Origin: Streptosporangiaceae bacterium
GTDB taxonomy: Bacteria > Actinomycetota > Actinomycetes > Streptosporangiales > Streptosporangiaceae
Assembly (NCBI GenBank): GCA_025964695.1
Contig: JAOPYK010000283.1
Coordinates: forward strand, 1 to 53,579
Direction of reading: 5' to 3'
Length of the DNA: 53,579 nucleotides
Part shown: positions 21,460-31,110 of the stretch, one piece after another
Numbering within the stretch: the first letter of the stretch is position 1
How the letters are laid out: each line of letters starts with the position of its first letter
Notes under the pieces: generated by a model
What the model was told of the DNA's origin: nothing
Databases searched by the model: none
The model's input: the letters and a program-made list of their open reading frames with translations, nothing else
Position numbers and translations under genes: made by a program

Positions 21460-22287
21460 TCATGTGGTGCCGGCGCGCGCGGCGAGCTCGGCCTCTCCCG
21501 CGGCGCGCATGGCGTCGACCGGGACCTCTGTGCGGCCGGTCATCAGCTCGACCTGCCGCACCGCCTGGTGCAGCAGCATCGGAAAGCCCCCGACCACCGT
21601 GCCGCCGGCTCGCCGGACCGCGACGCCCAGCGCGGTGGGCCACGGAGCGTAGGTCACGTCGAAGACCGCGGGGCAGGAGTCGGCGACCAGGTTCGCGTAG
21701 GGGTCGGCGCCCGCGCCCGGGAGCGTCGAGATGACCAGGCCGGCCGGCAGGAGCTCCCGCAGTCCGTCCAGGGAGCGCAGGGTCACCGACAGCCCGAAGC
21801 GCTCTCCCACCGCGGCGGCCTCGCCCGCCCGCGACGGGGTCCGCACGGCCAGGGTCACGTGGTCCGCACCCAGCCGGGCCACCGCGGCCAGCGCGGACGC
21901 CGCCGTCGCCCCGCCACCGAGCACCAGCACCGACGCGGGCACCTCGATCCCGACCTCGGTCAGCGCCATGACGATCCCGTGCACGTCGGTGTTGTCGCCG
22001 TGCAGCCGGCCGCCGCGGAACAGGACGGTGTTGGCGCCGCCCACGTCCACGGCCAGCTCGGAGCAGGTGTCCACCAGCCTCAGCGCGACCCGCTTGAGCG
22101 GCATGGTGAGCGACAGCCCGTTCCACGGCTCCTTGAGCAGCCCGGCGAGGCCGTGTTCGTCGCACTCGACCGCCTCGTACGACCAGTCGCGCAGGCCCAG
22201 GGCGGCGTACGCCGCCCGGTGCAGCACCGGTGACAGCGAATGCCCGACGGGTGATCCCAGCACCGCGCACCGCATGGCCGAGGTCAC
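21460..22287 (-). CDS. aroE: Shikimate dehydrogenase
   Basis: Reduces 3-dehydroshikimate to shikimate with NADPH in the chorismate pathway. It has 275 residues. The shikimate-binding serines are in GHSLSP (about 15-20), the catalytic lysine is in MPLKR (about 62-66) and the partner aspartate in GDNTD (about 97-101). The dinucleotide loop is GGGATA. GTG 22287 overlaps the mltG stop (GTGA). An internal ATG at 22275 is possible. Neither has a clear ribosome site, so translation probably depends on coupling with mltG. Confidence 0.94.
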   Translation of the reverse strand: MTSAMRCAVLGSPVGHSLSPVLHRAAYAALGLRDWSYEAVECDEHGLAGLLKEPWNGLSLTMPLKRVALRLVDTCSELAVDVGGANTVLFRGGRLHGDNTDVHGIVMALTEVGIEVPASVLVLGGGATAASALAAVARLGADHVTLAVRTPSRAGEAAAVGERFGLSVTLRSLDGLRELLPAGLVISTLPGAGADPYANLVADSCPAVFDVTYAPWPTALGVAVRRAGGTVVGGFPMLLHQAVRQVELMTGRTEVPVDAMRAAGEAELAARAGTT

Positions 22288-23435
22288 TTGTGGGTCTTGA
22301 GGTACTGGTCGAGCTTGGTCTTCAGCCTGGCGAAGTCCGCCTCGGTGACCCCGTACTCGGTGAATCCGGTGCTGGGGTTGGTGGTGACGAAGAACAGCCA
22401 GTCCCCCTGCGCCGGGTGCAGCGCTGCCTGCATGGCCAGGGTGCCGGGGCTGTCGATGGGACCGACCGGCAGGCCCTTGAACAGGTAGGTGTTGTACGGC
22501 GACTTGACCAGCAGATTCTTGTTGTACACGCGCAAGGTCCGCTTGTTGAGCGCGTACAGCACGGTGGTGTCCAGCCGTAGCGGCGTGCCGTTCTTGAGCC
22601 GGTTGTAGATCACCCGGGCGATCTTCGGGAAGTCCTCATGGGTCCCGCCCTCGGCCTGCAGCAGGCTGGCCAGGGTGACGACCTGGCCGGGGCTCAGCCC
22701 CACGGTCTTGGCCTGGGCCTCCAGGCCCATCCCGTCGGCCTCCTGCTTGAACCGGCTGATCATCATCTTGAGGACGTCGTGGGCCGTGGCCTTCGGTGGG
22801 ACGTCGTAGCGGGCCGGGAACAGGTAGCCGTCAAGATGGCCCTTGGCGTACGGGGGAAGCCCGAGGCCCGACGGGCTGGCCGCCGCCTTCTGGAAGTTCT
22901 TCAGCGGGATGCCGGTCTTCTTCGCCAGCACCGGGAGGAGCTCCGCCAGCCGCAGGCCCTCCTGGATCGTGACCTGGTTGGCCCGCGACGCCGGGTTCAG
23001 CAGCAGTGCCAGCGCGTCCTTGGCCGACATGTGCAGGCGCATGCGGTAGAAGCCGGGCTGGATGGTGCTGGCCTTCGGCTCGGTCTTGGCGACGTCGTTG
23101 AACGCCCGCGAGCTCTTCACCACCTGCTGGTGCTGCAGCGTGGCGCCGATCTGGCTGACCAGATCGCCATCCTGCACCTGGATGGTGACCTCACCGGTGC
23201 CCTGCCCCTTGTAGTCCGGCGGGTGCAGGTAGTCGTCGAGCATGGCGTAGCCGATCACGCCGCCGACGCCGACGACGGCCACCAGGAAGGCGAGGGCGAA
23301 AAGCACGGCGGCCCGCCCGCCGGCCCGCTTGCGCCGCTGTTGCTTGCGCGCGGCCTTCTGGGCGCGCCGCCCCATCCGGTCGGACGACAGGTGGCCGTCG
23401 GACGACGGATCTGAGAACAGGTCCAAATCGTTCAT
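22284..23435 (-). CDS. mltG: Endolytic murein transglycosylase
   Basis: Cuts nascent peptidoglycan strands and so sets glycan length, acting from the outer face of the membrane. The 383-residue protein has a basic cytoplasmic N terminus (1-41), one membrane segment (about 42-64), a LysM-like subdomain and the YceG catalytic domain. The conserved catalytic glutamate is Glu262 in LLQAEGG, followed by ARVIYNRL and the SPYNTY block typical of the family. The ATG overlaps the ruvX stop (ATGA) and the stop overlaps aroE. This ruvX-mltG-aroE order is common in actinobacteria. Confidence 0.94.
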   Translation of the reverse strand: MNDLDLFSDPSSDGHLSSDRMGRRAQKAARKQQRRKRAGGRAAVLFALAFLVAVVGVGGVIGYAMLDDYLHPPDYKGQGTGEVTIQVQDGDLVSQIGATLQHQQVVKSSRAFNDVAKTEPKASTIQPGFYRMRLHMSAKDALALLLNPASRANQVTIQEGLRLAELLPVLAKKTGIPLKNFQKAAASPSGLGLPPYAKGHLDGYLFPARYDVPPKATAHDVLKMMISRFKQEADGMGLEAQAKTVGLSPGQVVTLASLLQAEGGTHEDFPKIARVIYNRLKNGTPLRLDTTVLYALNKRTLRVYNKNLLVKSPYNTYLFKGLPVGPIDSPGTLAMQAALHPAQGDWLFFVTTNPSTGFTEYGVTEADFARLKTKLDQYLKTHK

Positions 23436-23890
23436 GCGCTCCCCCGGACGATCTCCCCGGCGGGCCGGTCCGTCAGCCGCTCGCCGTCGAGTGCCGCCTG
23501 GAGCAGGACCGCCGCAGCGACCTGGTCGACGACCTGACGGCGCGCCTGACCTCTGACCCCCCGCTCCCGCAGGCCGCTCTCGGCGGTCACGGTCGTGAGC
23601 CTTTCGTCGTACAGCCGGACGGTTTCCGGGGGAAGCCGGTCGGCGATCCGGACCGCGAAGTCGCGGGCCGCCTCGGCGGCCGGTCCTTCGCGCCCCGACA
23701 GCGACATCGGCAGGCCGACGATCACCTCGATGGCCTCGTGCTCGGCGGCGATCTCGGCGATCCGCTCCAGGTCGCCCTTGCCGCGCCGTACGGTCTCCAG
23801 CGGCGAGGCGAGGATGCCGCGCGGATCGCTCCGCGCGATGCCGATCCGGACACTGCCCACGTCGACTCCCAACCGGATGCCCGTCCTCAT
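23432..23890 (-). CDS. ruvX: Holliday-junction resolvase-like RNase, YqgF/RuvX family
   Basis: RNase H-fold protein of 152 residues, linked to 16S rRNA 5'-end maturation and, in mycobacteria, to Holliday-junction cutting. The first acidic residue lies in LGVDVGSVRIGIA, followed by VGLPMSLSG and YDERLTT and an Asp near the C-terminal helix (VVDQVAAAVLLQ). ATG 23890 has GGAG about eight bases upstream. A longer upstream frame only reads alaS out of phase. The neighbours mltG and aroE are coupled to it. Confidence 0.92.
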   Translation of the reverse strand: MRTGIRLGVDVGSVRIGIARSDPRGILASPLETVRRGKGDLERIAEIAAEHEAIEVIVGLPMSLSGREGPAAEAARDFAVRIADRLPPETVRLYDERLTTVTAESGLRERGVRGQARRQVVDQVAAAVLLQAALDGERLTDRPAGEIVRGSA

Positions 23891-23984
23891 GGCCGCGCTC
23901 CGCGCATCAACGCCTCGGGGCGCTCTCGAGACGATGCCCTCGCCAGGCCTGCCGGTCCAGCCGTCGCGGCGTCCATGGCGTGCC

Positions 23985-26666
23985 TCACGCGGCCCGTACC
24001 GCGGCGGCCACCGCTCGTTCGACCGCGGTGAGCGCCTCGCCGATGGCCTGGGGGTCGCTCCCGCCACCCTGCGCGAGGTCGTCCTTACCGCCGCCACCAC
24101 CGCCGAGGACCTTGGCGGCGACGCCGACGAGGGCACCCGCCTTGAGGCCGTGTTCGCGGGCGGTGTCGCTGACGGCGACGACGACGACCGGCCGGTCCTT
24201 GGGAACCCCGGCGACGATGACCACCGCAGGTCGGCCCTGGATACGGCTGCGTACGTCCGTGGCCAGCTTGCGCAGATCGTCGGCGCCGGTCCCGTCGGGG
24301 AGCCGGTGGGCGACGTAGGCGATGCCGCCGACGTCCTGGGCGTCCGCCGCGAGCGAGCCGGCCGCCTCCAGCACCCGCTGGGAGCGGATCCGCTCGAGGT
24401 CCTTCTCGGCGTCCCGCAACCGGGTGACCATGCCGGAGATCCGCTCGGGCAGTTCCTCACGGCCGGTCTTCAGCTGCTCCGACAGCTGGGAGACAAGCAG
24501 GCTTTCCCTGGCCAGGAAGCGGAAGGCGTCGATGCCGACGAGGGCCTCGACCCGGCGGATGCCGGAGCCGATCGACCCCTCACCCATGATCTTGACGAGG
24601 CCGAGCTGGCCCGAACGGGCCACATGGGTGCCGCCGCACAGCTCGCGGGAGTAGTCGCCGACCTCGACGACCCGCACCTCATCGCCGTACTTCTCGCCGA
24701 ACAGCGCCATCGCGCCCATGGCGCGGGCCTCGTCGATCGAGGTGTGGAAGGCACGTACTTCGAGGTCGTTGACGAGAATCTCGTTGACCTCGTCCTCCAC
24801 GTCGCGCAGCACGCTCGGCGGCACGGCGCCCTGGGCGGTGAAGTCGAACCGGAACCGGCCGGGAGAGTTCTCCGAACCGGCCTGGGCCGCGGACTCGCCC
24901 AGCGCGCCGCGGAACGCCCGGTGCACCATGTGGGTGGCGCTGTGCGAGCGGGAAATGGCCCGGCGCCGCTCCACGTCGATCTCCGCCAGCGCCACCTCGC
25001 CGGACCTGGCCTCACCCTTGGTGACCCTGCCCCGGTGCACGATCAGCCCGGTCAGCGGGGACTGTACGTCGTTGATCTCGATGCGGGCGCCGTTGCCGAG
25101 CCTGATCACGCCATGGTCGGCGAGCTGGCCGCCGCCCTCCGCGTAGAAGGGGGTCCGGTCCAGTACGACCTCGACGTCGGTGCCCTCCCCGGCCGCCGGG
25201 ACGCCGGCGCCGTTGACCAACAGGCCGACGACCCGCGCCTCGGCGGTGACGTCGTGGTAGCCGATGAAGTCGACCTTGCCCCCGGACAGGTCCAGCAGGC
25301 CGGACAGCACCGAGACGTCGAGGTTCCCGGTCTTCTTGGCCGCGGAGTCGGCCTTCGCCCGGTCCCGCTGCTCCTTCATGAGCCGGCGGAACCCCTCCTC
25401 GTCCACGGACAGGCCCTGCTCGCCCGCCATCTCCAGGGTCAGGTCGATCGGGAAGCCGTAGGTGTCATGCAGCTTGAAGGCCTGGACGTCGCCCAGCGCG
25501 GGCAGGCCCGCCCGCTTGGTCTCCTCCACCGCGGCGTCGAAGATCGCGGTGCCGGTCCGGAGGGTCTGCAGGAAGGCGGCCTCCTCGGAGTCGATCACCG
25601 AGTGGATGCTGCCGGACGTGCGGATCAGCTCCGGGTACTGCTCACCCATCGCCGCTATCGCGGTGCCGGTGAGCTCGTGCATGAGCCCGCTGTCCTCGGC
25701 GCCCAGCAGCCGCAGGTTGCGGATGGACCGGCGCAGGATGCGGCGCAGCACATATCCGCGGCCCTCGTTGCCGGGAATGATGCCGTCGGCGACCATCATC
25801 ATGCCGCTGCGGACGTGGTCGGCGATGACCCGGAGCGAGACGTCGGCGGCGTGCTCGCGGCCGTACCGGGCTCCGGTCAGGTCGGCGGCCCGGTCCAGGA
25901 CCTTCCACATGGTGTCGGTCTCGTAGATGTTGTCGACGCCCTGCAGGACGGCGGCCATCCGTTCCAGCCCCATGCCGGTGTCGATATTCTTGGCCGGCAG
26001 GTCCCCCAGGATCGGGAAGCCCTCCTTGCCGGTGCCCGCACCGCGCTCGTACTGCATGAAGACGAGGTTCCAGACCTCGAGGTAGCGGTCCTCGTCGGCG
26101 ATCGGGCCGCCCTCACGCCCGTACTCCGGGCCGCGGTCGTAGTAGATCTCCGAACAGGGTCCGCACGGGCCGGGGACGCCCATCGACCAGAAGTTGTCGG
26201 CCATGCCGCGCCGCTGGATGCGCTCCAGCGGCACCCCGACCTGCCGGTGCCAGATGTCCTGGGCCTCGTCGTCGTCCTGATAGACGGTGACCCACAGCCG
26301 GTCCTCGGGAAAACCGAACCCGCCGTCGGCCTCGGGGGCGGTGAGCAGCTCCCAGGCGTAAGGGATCGCCTGTTCCTTGAAATAGTCCCCGATCGAGAAG
26401 TTGCCCAGCATCTGGAAGAACGTGCCGTGCCGGGTGGTCCTGCCGACCTCTTCGATGTCCGGCGTCCGCACGCACTTCTGGCAGCTCGTCATCCGCTGGG
26501 ACGGCGGCGTGCGCTGGCCCAGGAAGTACGGCTTGAACGGGACCATCCCCGCGTTGACCAGCAGCAGGGTCGGGTCCTCGGCGATCAGGCTGGCCGAGGG
26601 CACGACGGTGTGCCCGCGTTGCTCGAAAAACCGGAGGTATCGGCGTGCTACCTCTGCCGACTCCAT
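23985..26666 (-). CDS. alaS: Alanyl-tRNA synthetase
   Basis: Charges tRNA-Ala and edits mischarged Ser and Gly. At 893 residues it has all parts: the class II catalytic core (about 1-240), tRNA recognition, the editing domain with the zinc and active-site motif HSATH (near 575) and CGGTH (near 677), and the C-Ala domain with a glycine-rich stretch near 850. ATG 26666 lies two bases after the stop of the DUF6167 gene; a purine-rich GAAGGA is about 12 bases upstream. The long open frame on the opposite strand is only an effect of high GC. Confidence 0.98.
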   Translation of the reverse strand: MESAEVARRYLRFFEQRGHTVVPSASLIAEDPTLLLVNAGMVPFKPYFLGQRTPPSQRMTSCQKCVRTPDIEEVGRTTRHGTFFQMLGNFSIGDYFKEQAIPYAWELLTAPEADGGFGFPEDRLWVTVYQDDDEAQDIWHRQVGVPLERIQRRGMADNFWSMGVPGPCGPCSEIYYDRGPEYGREGGPIADEDRYLEVWNLVFMQYERGAGTGKEGFPILGDLPAKNIDTGMGLERMAAVLQGVDNIYETDTMWKVLDRAADLTGARYGREHAADVSLRVIADHVRSGMMMVADGIIPGNEGRGYVLRRILRRSIRNLRLLGAEDSGLMHELTGTAIAAMGEQYPELIRTSGSIHSVIDSEEAAFLQTLRTGTAIFDAAVEETKRAGLPALGDVQAFKLHDTYGFPIDLTLEMAGEQGLSVDEEGFRRLMKEQRDRAKADSAAKKTGNLDVSVLSGLLDLSGGKVDFIGYHDVTAEARVVGLLVNGAGVPAAGEGTDVEVVLDRTPFYAEGGGQLADHGVIRLGNGARIEINDVQSPLTGLIVHRGRVTKGEARSGEVALAEIDVERRRAISRSHSATHMVHRAFRGALGESAAQAGSENSPGRFRFDFTAQGAVPPSVLRDVEDEVNEILVNDLEVRAFHTSIDEARAMGAMALFGEKYGDEVRVVEVGDYSRELCGGTHVARSGQLGLVKIMGEGSIGSGIRRVEALVGIDAFRFLARESLLVSQLSEQLKTGREELPERISGMVTRLRDAEKDLERIRSQRVLEAAGSLAADAQDVGGIAYVAHRLPDGTGADDLRKLATDVRSRIQGRPAVVIVAGVPKDRPVVVVAVSDTAREHGLKAGALVGVAAKVLGGGGGGKDDLAQGGGSDPQAIGEALTAVERAVAAAVRAA

Positions 26667-26668
26667 GA

Positions 26669-26956
26669 TCAGTGGCCGTCCTTCTCGTCGTCGATGATCG
26701 CGTAACGGGCCCTCAGCACCCGCCGCGGGCTGTCCTCGCGCGGTTCCGGCACCACCCGGTCCAGCTCGATGGCCTCCCTGAGCTGCTCCTCTCGGTCCTG
26801 CATACCCAGCCTGACGTCATGGGTGAACATCCGGAGCCGGTCACCGGCCCGGACCGCGACGTTCTGGGGCGTGAGACTGCGCGCCAGGCGGGAGGCGCGC
26901 CGCATGCCGTAGATGCCCAGGCCCGCGCCCACGGACAGCCAGAACAGCCTTCTCAT
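26669..26956 (-). CDS. Small membrane protein, DUF6167-like
   Basis: 95 residues: a short hydrophobic start (about 1-17), then a basic and later acidic soluble part. Function unknown. It sits directly before alaS (two bases apart) and after the DUF948-like gene, an order I recall from Streptomyces. The family name is from memory of such neighbours and is not a domain search. It has no catalytic motif. With the DUF948-like protein it may form a small envelope-linked pair co-transcribed with alaS. Confidence 0.75.
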   Translation of the reverse strand: MRRLFWLSVGAGLGIYGMRRASRLARSLTPQNVAVRAGDRLRMFTHDVRLGMQDREEQLREAIELDRVVPEPREDSPRRVLRARYAIIDDEKDGH

Positions 26957-26984
26957 CCCGCCTCCCGGTGCATCGGAACGCCGC

Positions 26985-27389
26985 TCACTTTCGGCCCCGG
27001 CCGGAGTTACGGGCGGGCAGCCTCGCCTGCTCCTGCGACGGGCGGCTCTGGCCCAGCGCCCGCCGTACCCCGTAGGAGAACGCCGCCGCCTTGACCAGGG
27101 GCCCGCCGACCACCGAGGACATGACGGTGGTGACCGCGGAGACGTTCTGGCTCACCCCGGCCATCTGGCGGGTGATGACCTCGGTGCGGCCGAGCTGCTC
27201 GCTCGCCTTCCCGACCGTGTCGGTCAGGTCGTCGAGCAGCGGACCGGCCTGGTCGCCGAGGTCGGCCATCAGCTTGGTCGTCTCGGTCAGCAGCCTGGCG
27301 AGCTTGAGCAGCGCGTAGCCGAGGAAGCAGACCAGGATCGCCCAGAAGACGGCCACGATAAGGCCCGCCAGCTGTTCACCAGTAAGCAT
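26985..27389 (-). CDS. DUF948-like membrane protein
   Basis: 134 residues from ATG 27389: one membrane segment (about 5-27, QLAGLIVAVFWAILVCFLGYAL), then an amphipathic region (LLTETTKLMADLGDQAGPLL) that looks like a coiled coil, and a basic tail. This is the layout of DUF948 proteins, some of which are stress or methyl-accepting-like proteins of unknown role. A GTG at 27416 would add nine residues. In Streptomyces I recall rpsD upstream of this gene; it is absent here and rarA is the next complete gene. Confidence 0.75.
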   Translation of the reverse strand: MLTGEQLAGLIVAVFWAILVCFLGYALLKLARLLTETTKLMADLGDQAGPLLDDLTDTVGKASEQLGRTEVITRQMAGVSQNVSAVTTVMSSVVGGPLVKAAAFSYGVRRALGQSRPSQEQARLPARNSGRGRK

Positions 27390-27489
27390 CCGGGTTCCAT
27401 TCGAGTCGCTGGGCACTAGCGCGGTTCCGACAGACCCTACCGTGGGGGCCTGTCGTCCACCTGCCGCACTTCACACGGCAGTCCGCAGG

Positions 27490-27674
27490 CTAGCCGACCT
27501 TGATCCCCAGGAAACCGCCGCGACCGGGCCGCATCGGCATGTCGCCGTAGCCGTCCAGGGTCCGTGCGGCGAAACCGGTCCGTTCCAGTACATCCGCCAT
27601 CCCCCCCGATGGTACAGGCGCTGCCGGGGAATCCCGGCCGTCCGGCGGTACGGCCCGGGCACGTCGCCCGTCAC
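27490..27674 (-). pseudogene. Broken short frame behind rarA, perhaps a methyltransferase C-terminal remnant
   Basis: A GTG at 27674 overlaps the rarA stop (GTGA) and opens a frame ([12 protein letters not shown]...). At a run of seven G (27601-27607) the sense appears to pass to another frame starting ATG 27600, which reads MADVLERTGFAARTLDGYGD and ends FLGIKVG at 27490. One extra G would join them into 61 residues. The end resembles the last strands of class I SAM methyltransferases, but the N-terminal domain is absent. It could be a decayed gene, a sequencing slip in the G run, or chance. The remaining DNA to 27416 shows nothing else. Confidence 0.3.
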
Positions 27675-29065
27675 TGCCGGCCGCCGCGCAGCACGGCCCG
27701 GATCCGGTCGAGCACCTCGGTGAACCGCCCCTCGGCACCGTGCCGGGTCGGGCGGTAGTACTCCTTGCCGTGCACGACGTCCGGCGCGTACTGCTGCTCG
27801 GCGACCCCGCCCGGATGGTCGTGGGCGTACTTGTAGCCCTTGCCGTGGCCGAGTTCGGCCGCCCCCTTGTAGTGCGCGTCGCGAAGATGGGACGGCACCG
27901 GGCCGACCAGCCCCCGCTTGACGTCCGCCATCGCCTCGCCGATCGCGACGATCACGGCGTTGGACTTGGGCGCCAGCGAGAGGTGGATGACCGCCTGGGC
28001 CAGGTTGATACGGGCCTCGGGGAGACCGACGAACTCCACCGCCTGGGCGGCCGCGGTCGCGGTCTGCAGCGCCGTCGGATCGGCCATGCCGATGTCCTCG
28101 CTGGCGTGCACGATGAGCCGGCGGGCGATGAACCTCGGGTCCTCCCCGGCCTCGATCATGCGGGCCAGATAGTGCAGCGCGGCGTCCACGTCGCTGCCCC
28201 GGATGCTCTTGATGAAGGCGCTGATGACGTCGTAGTGCTGGTCGCCCTCACGGTCGTAGCGGACCGCGGCCCGGTCGACGGCCTTCTCCAGGACGTCGAC
28301 GTCGATGGTGGACGCCGCGCCCCCCGCGCCGTCGTCGACGGCCAGCGCGGCCGCCTCCAGGTAGGTCAGCGCGCGCCGGGCGTCCCCGCCGGCCAGCCTG
28401 ACCAGGTGATCCTCGGCCGCGTCCGCCAACTCGACCCGGCCGCCCAGGCCGCGTTCGTCGGTCCGGGCACGGCGGATCACCTCGCGTAGCTGGTCGTCGC
28501 CGAGCGGCTCCAGGGTGAGCAGCAGCGACCGGGACAGCAACGGGCTGATCACCGAGAAGAACGGGTTCTCGGTGGTGGCACCGATGAACGACACCCAGCG
28601 GTTCTCCACGGCCGGCAGGAGCGCGTCCTGCTGGGCCTTGTTGAAGCGGTGCACCTCGTCGACGAACATGACGGTGCGCCTGCCGGTCATGCCGAGCTCA
28701 CGCCGGGCCAGGTCGATGGCGGCGCGCACCTGCTTGACGCCGTCGGAGACCGCGGAGATCTCCACGAACCGGCGCCGGGTGGCCAGGCTCACCACGGTGG
28801 CGAGCGTGGTCTTGCCCGTCCCTGGCGGTCCCCACAGCACCAGTGACAGGGGGGCGTCGCGCTCGACGAGCTGCCGGATCGGAGTGCCGGGCCCGAGCAG
28901 ATGCTCCTGGCCGACGACCTCCTCCAGGCCGCGCGGGCGCATCCGCACGGCCAGTGGCTCCTGCGCCCGGGTCTCCCGCTCCTGACGGGTTGCGGCCTCG
29001 GCGGCCTCCCGGGCTCCGGGCTCCTCGAAGAGACCCTCCGCCTGTCCTGAATCCGCCCTGGCCAT
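27671..29065 (-). CDS. rarA: Replication-associated recombination protein A (AAA+ ATPase)
   Basis: Clamp-loader-like AAA+ ATPase (MgsA/RarA, WRNIP1 relatives) acting at stalled replication forks. It has 464 residues. Walker A is GPPGTGKT (79-86), Walker B is VMFVDE (132-137), sensor 1 lies near ATTENPFF, and the C-terminal RarA tetramerisation domain includes GCD-like SNAV and [10 protein letters not shown]. The first 35 residues are acidic and variable. ATG 29065 has AAGG about three bases upstream. It diverges from the DinB-like gene. I recall rarA in this place, near alaS and hisS, in other actinobacteria. Confidence 0.93.
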   Translation of the reverse strand: MARADSGQAEGLFEEPGAREAAEAATRQERETRAQEPLAVRMRPRGLEEVVGQEHLLGPGTPIRQLVERDAPLSLVLWGPPGTGKTTLATVVSLATRRRFVEISAVSDGVKQVRAAIDLARRELGMTGRRTVMFVDEVHRFNKAQQDALLPAVENRWVSFIGATTENPFFSVISPLLSRSLLLTLEPLGDDQLREVIRRARTDERGLGGRVELADAAEDHLVRLAGGDARRALTYLEAAALAVDDGAGGAASTIDVDVLEKAVDRAAVRYDREGDQHYDVISAFIKSIRGSDVDAALHYLARMIEAGEDPRFIARRLIVHASEDIGMADPTALQTATAAAQAVEFVGLPEARINLAQAVIHLSLAPKSNAVIVAIGEAMADVKRGLVGPVPSHLRDAHYKGAAELGHGKGYKYAHDHPGGVAEQQYAPDVVHGKEYYRPTRHGAEGRFTEVLDRIRAVLRGGRQ

Positions 29066-29152
29066 GACCTTGAGATTAGCCCTCCCCGGCGACAGCGAAC
29101 GCCACGAGGCCGGGCCCGGGGCACCCGGTCCGCGGCAAGTCCCGGAGAACGC

Positions 29153-29182
29153 TTGACACCGGCTCCGGCGCGCGGGTCAATC
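29153..29182 (+). promoter_or_regulatory. Promoter placing the transcript start on the ATG (leaderless)
   Basis: A perfect TTGACA (29153-29158) lies 36 bases upstream of the ATG at 29189. The -10 box is weak (GTCAAT or TCAATC, 29176-29182) but in the right place for a start at the A of ATG. No ribosome-binding site precedes the ATG, which agrees with a leaderless mRNA. Confidence 0.5.
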
Positions 29183-29188
29183 GCCTGC

Positions 29189-29770
29189 ATGACCTGGGAA
29201 CTGAGTGGCTATCAGCGAGCGCTGGACGCCTTCGAGGCCGTGCTGGACGGGGTCGATCCCGGCCAGTGGGCGGCGCCGTCCCCGTGTGCGGGCTGGACGG
29301 CGCGGGACGTCGCCGGGCACGTGGCCGGGGGGCAGCGCCTCATCGAGGCCCTGGCCACCGGGCAGGTCCCGCCCGATCCGGGAGCCGACCCGGGCCGGTT
29401 CTGCGGTGACGATCCGGCGCGCAGCTGGCGTACGGCCCGCGGGGAGTGCACCTCGGCCCTCACCGAGACGGCGCTGCAGCGGCCGGTCCCGTTCGGCGCC
29501 CTGGGGCAACTGCCGCTGCATCTGTTCCTCGGCGGCCACATCCTGGAACTGCTGATCCACTCCTGGGATCTGGCTCAGGCGACCGGGCAGGCCGCGCGGC
29601 TGGACCCGGACCTGGTGCACCACGCCTTCGCCACCGCCCAGGTGGTGGCGTCCACGCTGCGGACCGACGGCCGGCTCGGGCCGCCGCTCACGCCGCCCGC
29701 TCGCGCCGATGAGCTGACGCGCCTGCTGGCGTTCATGGGCCGCGCCGCCTGGCTCCGGACGGCGCAATGA
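29189..29770 (+). CDS. DinB/maleylpyruvate-isomerase-like metal-binding protein (TIGR03086-type)
   Basis: 193 residues with the four-helix fold of mycothiol-dependent DinB-like enzymes. PSPCAGWTARDVAGHVAGG carries the first conserved His (about 43), and FLGGHILELLIHSWDLAQATG carries the other two metal-binding histidines. Members of the group are often mycothiol-dependent isomerases or transferases, but most have no known substrate. I use ATG 29189; the upstream TTG at 29153 is part of a -35 box. It stands alone on the plus strand between two minus-strand genes. Confidence 0.82.
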   Translation: MTWELSGYQRALDAFEAVLDGVDPGQWAAPSPCAGWTARDVAGHVAGGQRLIEALATGQVPPDPGADPGRFCGDDPARSWRTARGECTSALTETALQRPVPFGALGQLPLHLFLGGHILELLIHSWDLAQATGQAARLDPDLVHHAFATAQVVASTLRTDGRLGPPLTPPARADELTRLLAFMGRAAWLRTAQ

Positions 29771-29789
29771 TCAGCCGGTCCCGCGTGGT

Positions 29790-29832
29790 CCCCGGCCCGA
29801 GCCCCGCTGACCGCGGGAACCCCTCGCCGGGG
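29790..29832. terminator. Candidate bidirectional terminator
   Basis: CCCCGGC (29790-29796) pairs with GCCGGGG (29826-29832) in the gap between the convergent DinB-like and DUF349 genes. The loop is 29 bases and can fold further (GAG/CTC). No U run. Confidence 0.4.
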
Positions 29833-29843
29833 CCCGGGAGGCC

Positions 29844-31073
29844 TCAGGAGAACTCGGCGAGGGTCCGCTGGGCCTCTTCGAGCCAGGCCTGACGGGCCGT
29901 CAGCGCCTCCTCGGCGTCCTTGACGTCCTTGTCGCGGCCCGCCGCGCGGGCCTTCTCCAGCCGCTTCTCGAGCTGCTCGATCGAGGTGCGCAGCTGGGCC
30001 ACGGTGGCCTCGGCGCGGGCCCTGGCCTCCGGGTTGGTACGCCGCCACTCCGAGTCCTCGGCGCCCCGCACCGTCTCCTCGATCTTGCGGAGGCGCCCTT
30101 CGAGACGGTCGCGGGAGTCGCGCGGGACCATGCCGATGGCCTCCCAGCGCTCCTGGATGGACCGCAGGGCCTGGCGGGCCTGGCGCAGGTTGGTCACCGG
30201 GAGCAGTCGCTCGGCCTCGGCCAACAGCTTCTCCTTGGCCTCACCGTGCTCACGCAGCTCGGCGTCCCGCTCCGAGAACGCCGCCGAACGGGCGGCGAAG
30301 AAGGTGTCCTGTGCCGCCTTGAACCGGGCCCACAGCTCCTCTTCGGTGTCGCGGGCGGCCCGGCCGGCGCTCTTCCACCGCTGCATCAGGTCCCGGTAGG
30401 CGGCCGCGGTGTCCGCCCAGTCGGTGGAGCCGGACAGGGCCTCCGCCTCGGTGACGAGCCCCTCCTTGTCCTCCCGGGCGTGCTCGCGCTGGTCCTCGAG
30501 GGTCGCGAAGTAGGCCTTGCGGCGCTTGGTGAAGGAGTTGCGGGCACTCGAGAGCCGCTTCCACAGCGCGGTCTCGGTGGGCCGGTCGATGCGCTCGGCG
30601 ACCTTCCACTCCTCGACCAGCTGGCGCAGCCGCTCCCCGCCGTTCTTCCAGTGCGCTTCCTCGGCCGCGATGCGCTCCGCCTCGGCGACGATGCGCTCCT
30701 TGACCTCGCGGGCCTCGGAACGCGCCTGCTCCCGCTTGATCTTGAGCTCTTCGCGGCGCTCGCCGAGCAGGCCCGTCAGGGCCTCCAGGCGCCGCAGGAG
30801 CGCGTCGAGGTCGCCCACGGCGTGCGCGCCGGTCACCGACTCGCGGAGCCGGTCGATGCCGCTCTGCGCCTGGGCGGGGGCCAGGTCGGTCGTACGGATC
30901 CGCTGCTCGAGAAGCTCGATCTCGGTGACCAGGGAGTCGTACTTGCGCTTGAAGTAGGCGAGGGCCTCTTCCGGGGCACCGGCCTGCCAGGACCCCACGA
31001 CCCGCTCGCCGTCGGCCGTCTTCACATAGACCGTGCCGTCTTCGTCGACACGTCCCCAGGGATCGGTGCTCAC
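29844..31073 (-). CDS. DUF349-domain coiled-coil protein
   Basis: 409 residues, almost wholly helical and highly charged, with repeated DUF349 units (W-K..GRAARDTEEELWARFKAAQD and W..IGMVPRDSRDRLEGRLRKIE patterns), an N-terminal strand region (DPWGRVDEDGTVYVKTADG) and a C-terminal coiled coil. Function unknown; proteins with these repeats are proposed to bind nucleic acid or ribosomes. GTG 31073 has GGGAGG six bases upstream. The bases before it repeat the start region, see 31028-31110, and a small upstream frame overlaps the start (GTGA). It lies downstream of the cyclophilin gene, separated from it by a hairpin. Confidence 0.85.
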   Translation of the reverse strand: MSTDPWGRVDEDGTVYVKTADGERVVGSWQAGAPEEALAYFKRKYDSLVTEIELLEQRIRTTDLAPAQAQSGIDRLRESVTGAHAVGDLDALLRRLEALTGLLGERREELKIKREQARSEAREVKERIVAEAERIAAEEAHWKNGGERLRQLVEEWKVAERIDRPTETALWKRLSSARNSFTKRRKAYFATLEDQREHAREDKEGLVTEAEALSGSTDWADTAAAYRDLMQRWKSAGRAARDTEEELWARFKAAQDTFFAARSAAFSERDAELREHGEAKEKLLAEAERLLPVTNLRQARQALRSIQERWEAIGMVPRDSRDRLEGRLRKIEETVRGAEDSEWRRTNPEARARAEATVAQLRTSIEQLEKRLEKARAAGRDKDVKDAEEALTARQAWLEEAQRTLAEFS

Positions 31074-31110
31074 CGTTGACCTCCCAGACCGCGCCGTCCT
31101 CGTCGACACG
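31028..31110 (-). repeat. Partial tandem duplication of the DUF349 gene start
   Basis: Bases 31028-31052 and 31086-31110 are the same 25-mer with two mismatches. In each copy a similar ribosome site and GTG start followed by ACCGATCC precede it on the minus strand. The inner copy starts the real gene; the outer one opens the short frame at 31147. The offset between the two 25-mers is 58 bases. Confidence 0.75.

Noticed and set aside
23595-26705. Very long open frame (about 1000 codons) antisense to alaS
   Set aside because: High GC leaves few stops on the opposite strand. The translation has no family features, and alaS on the other strand is certain.
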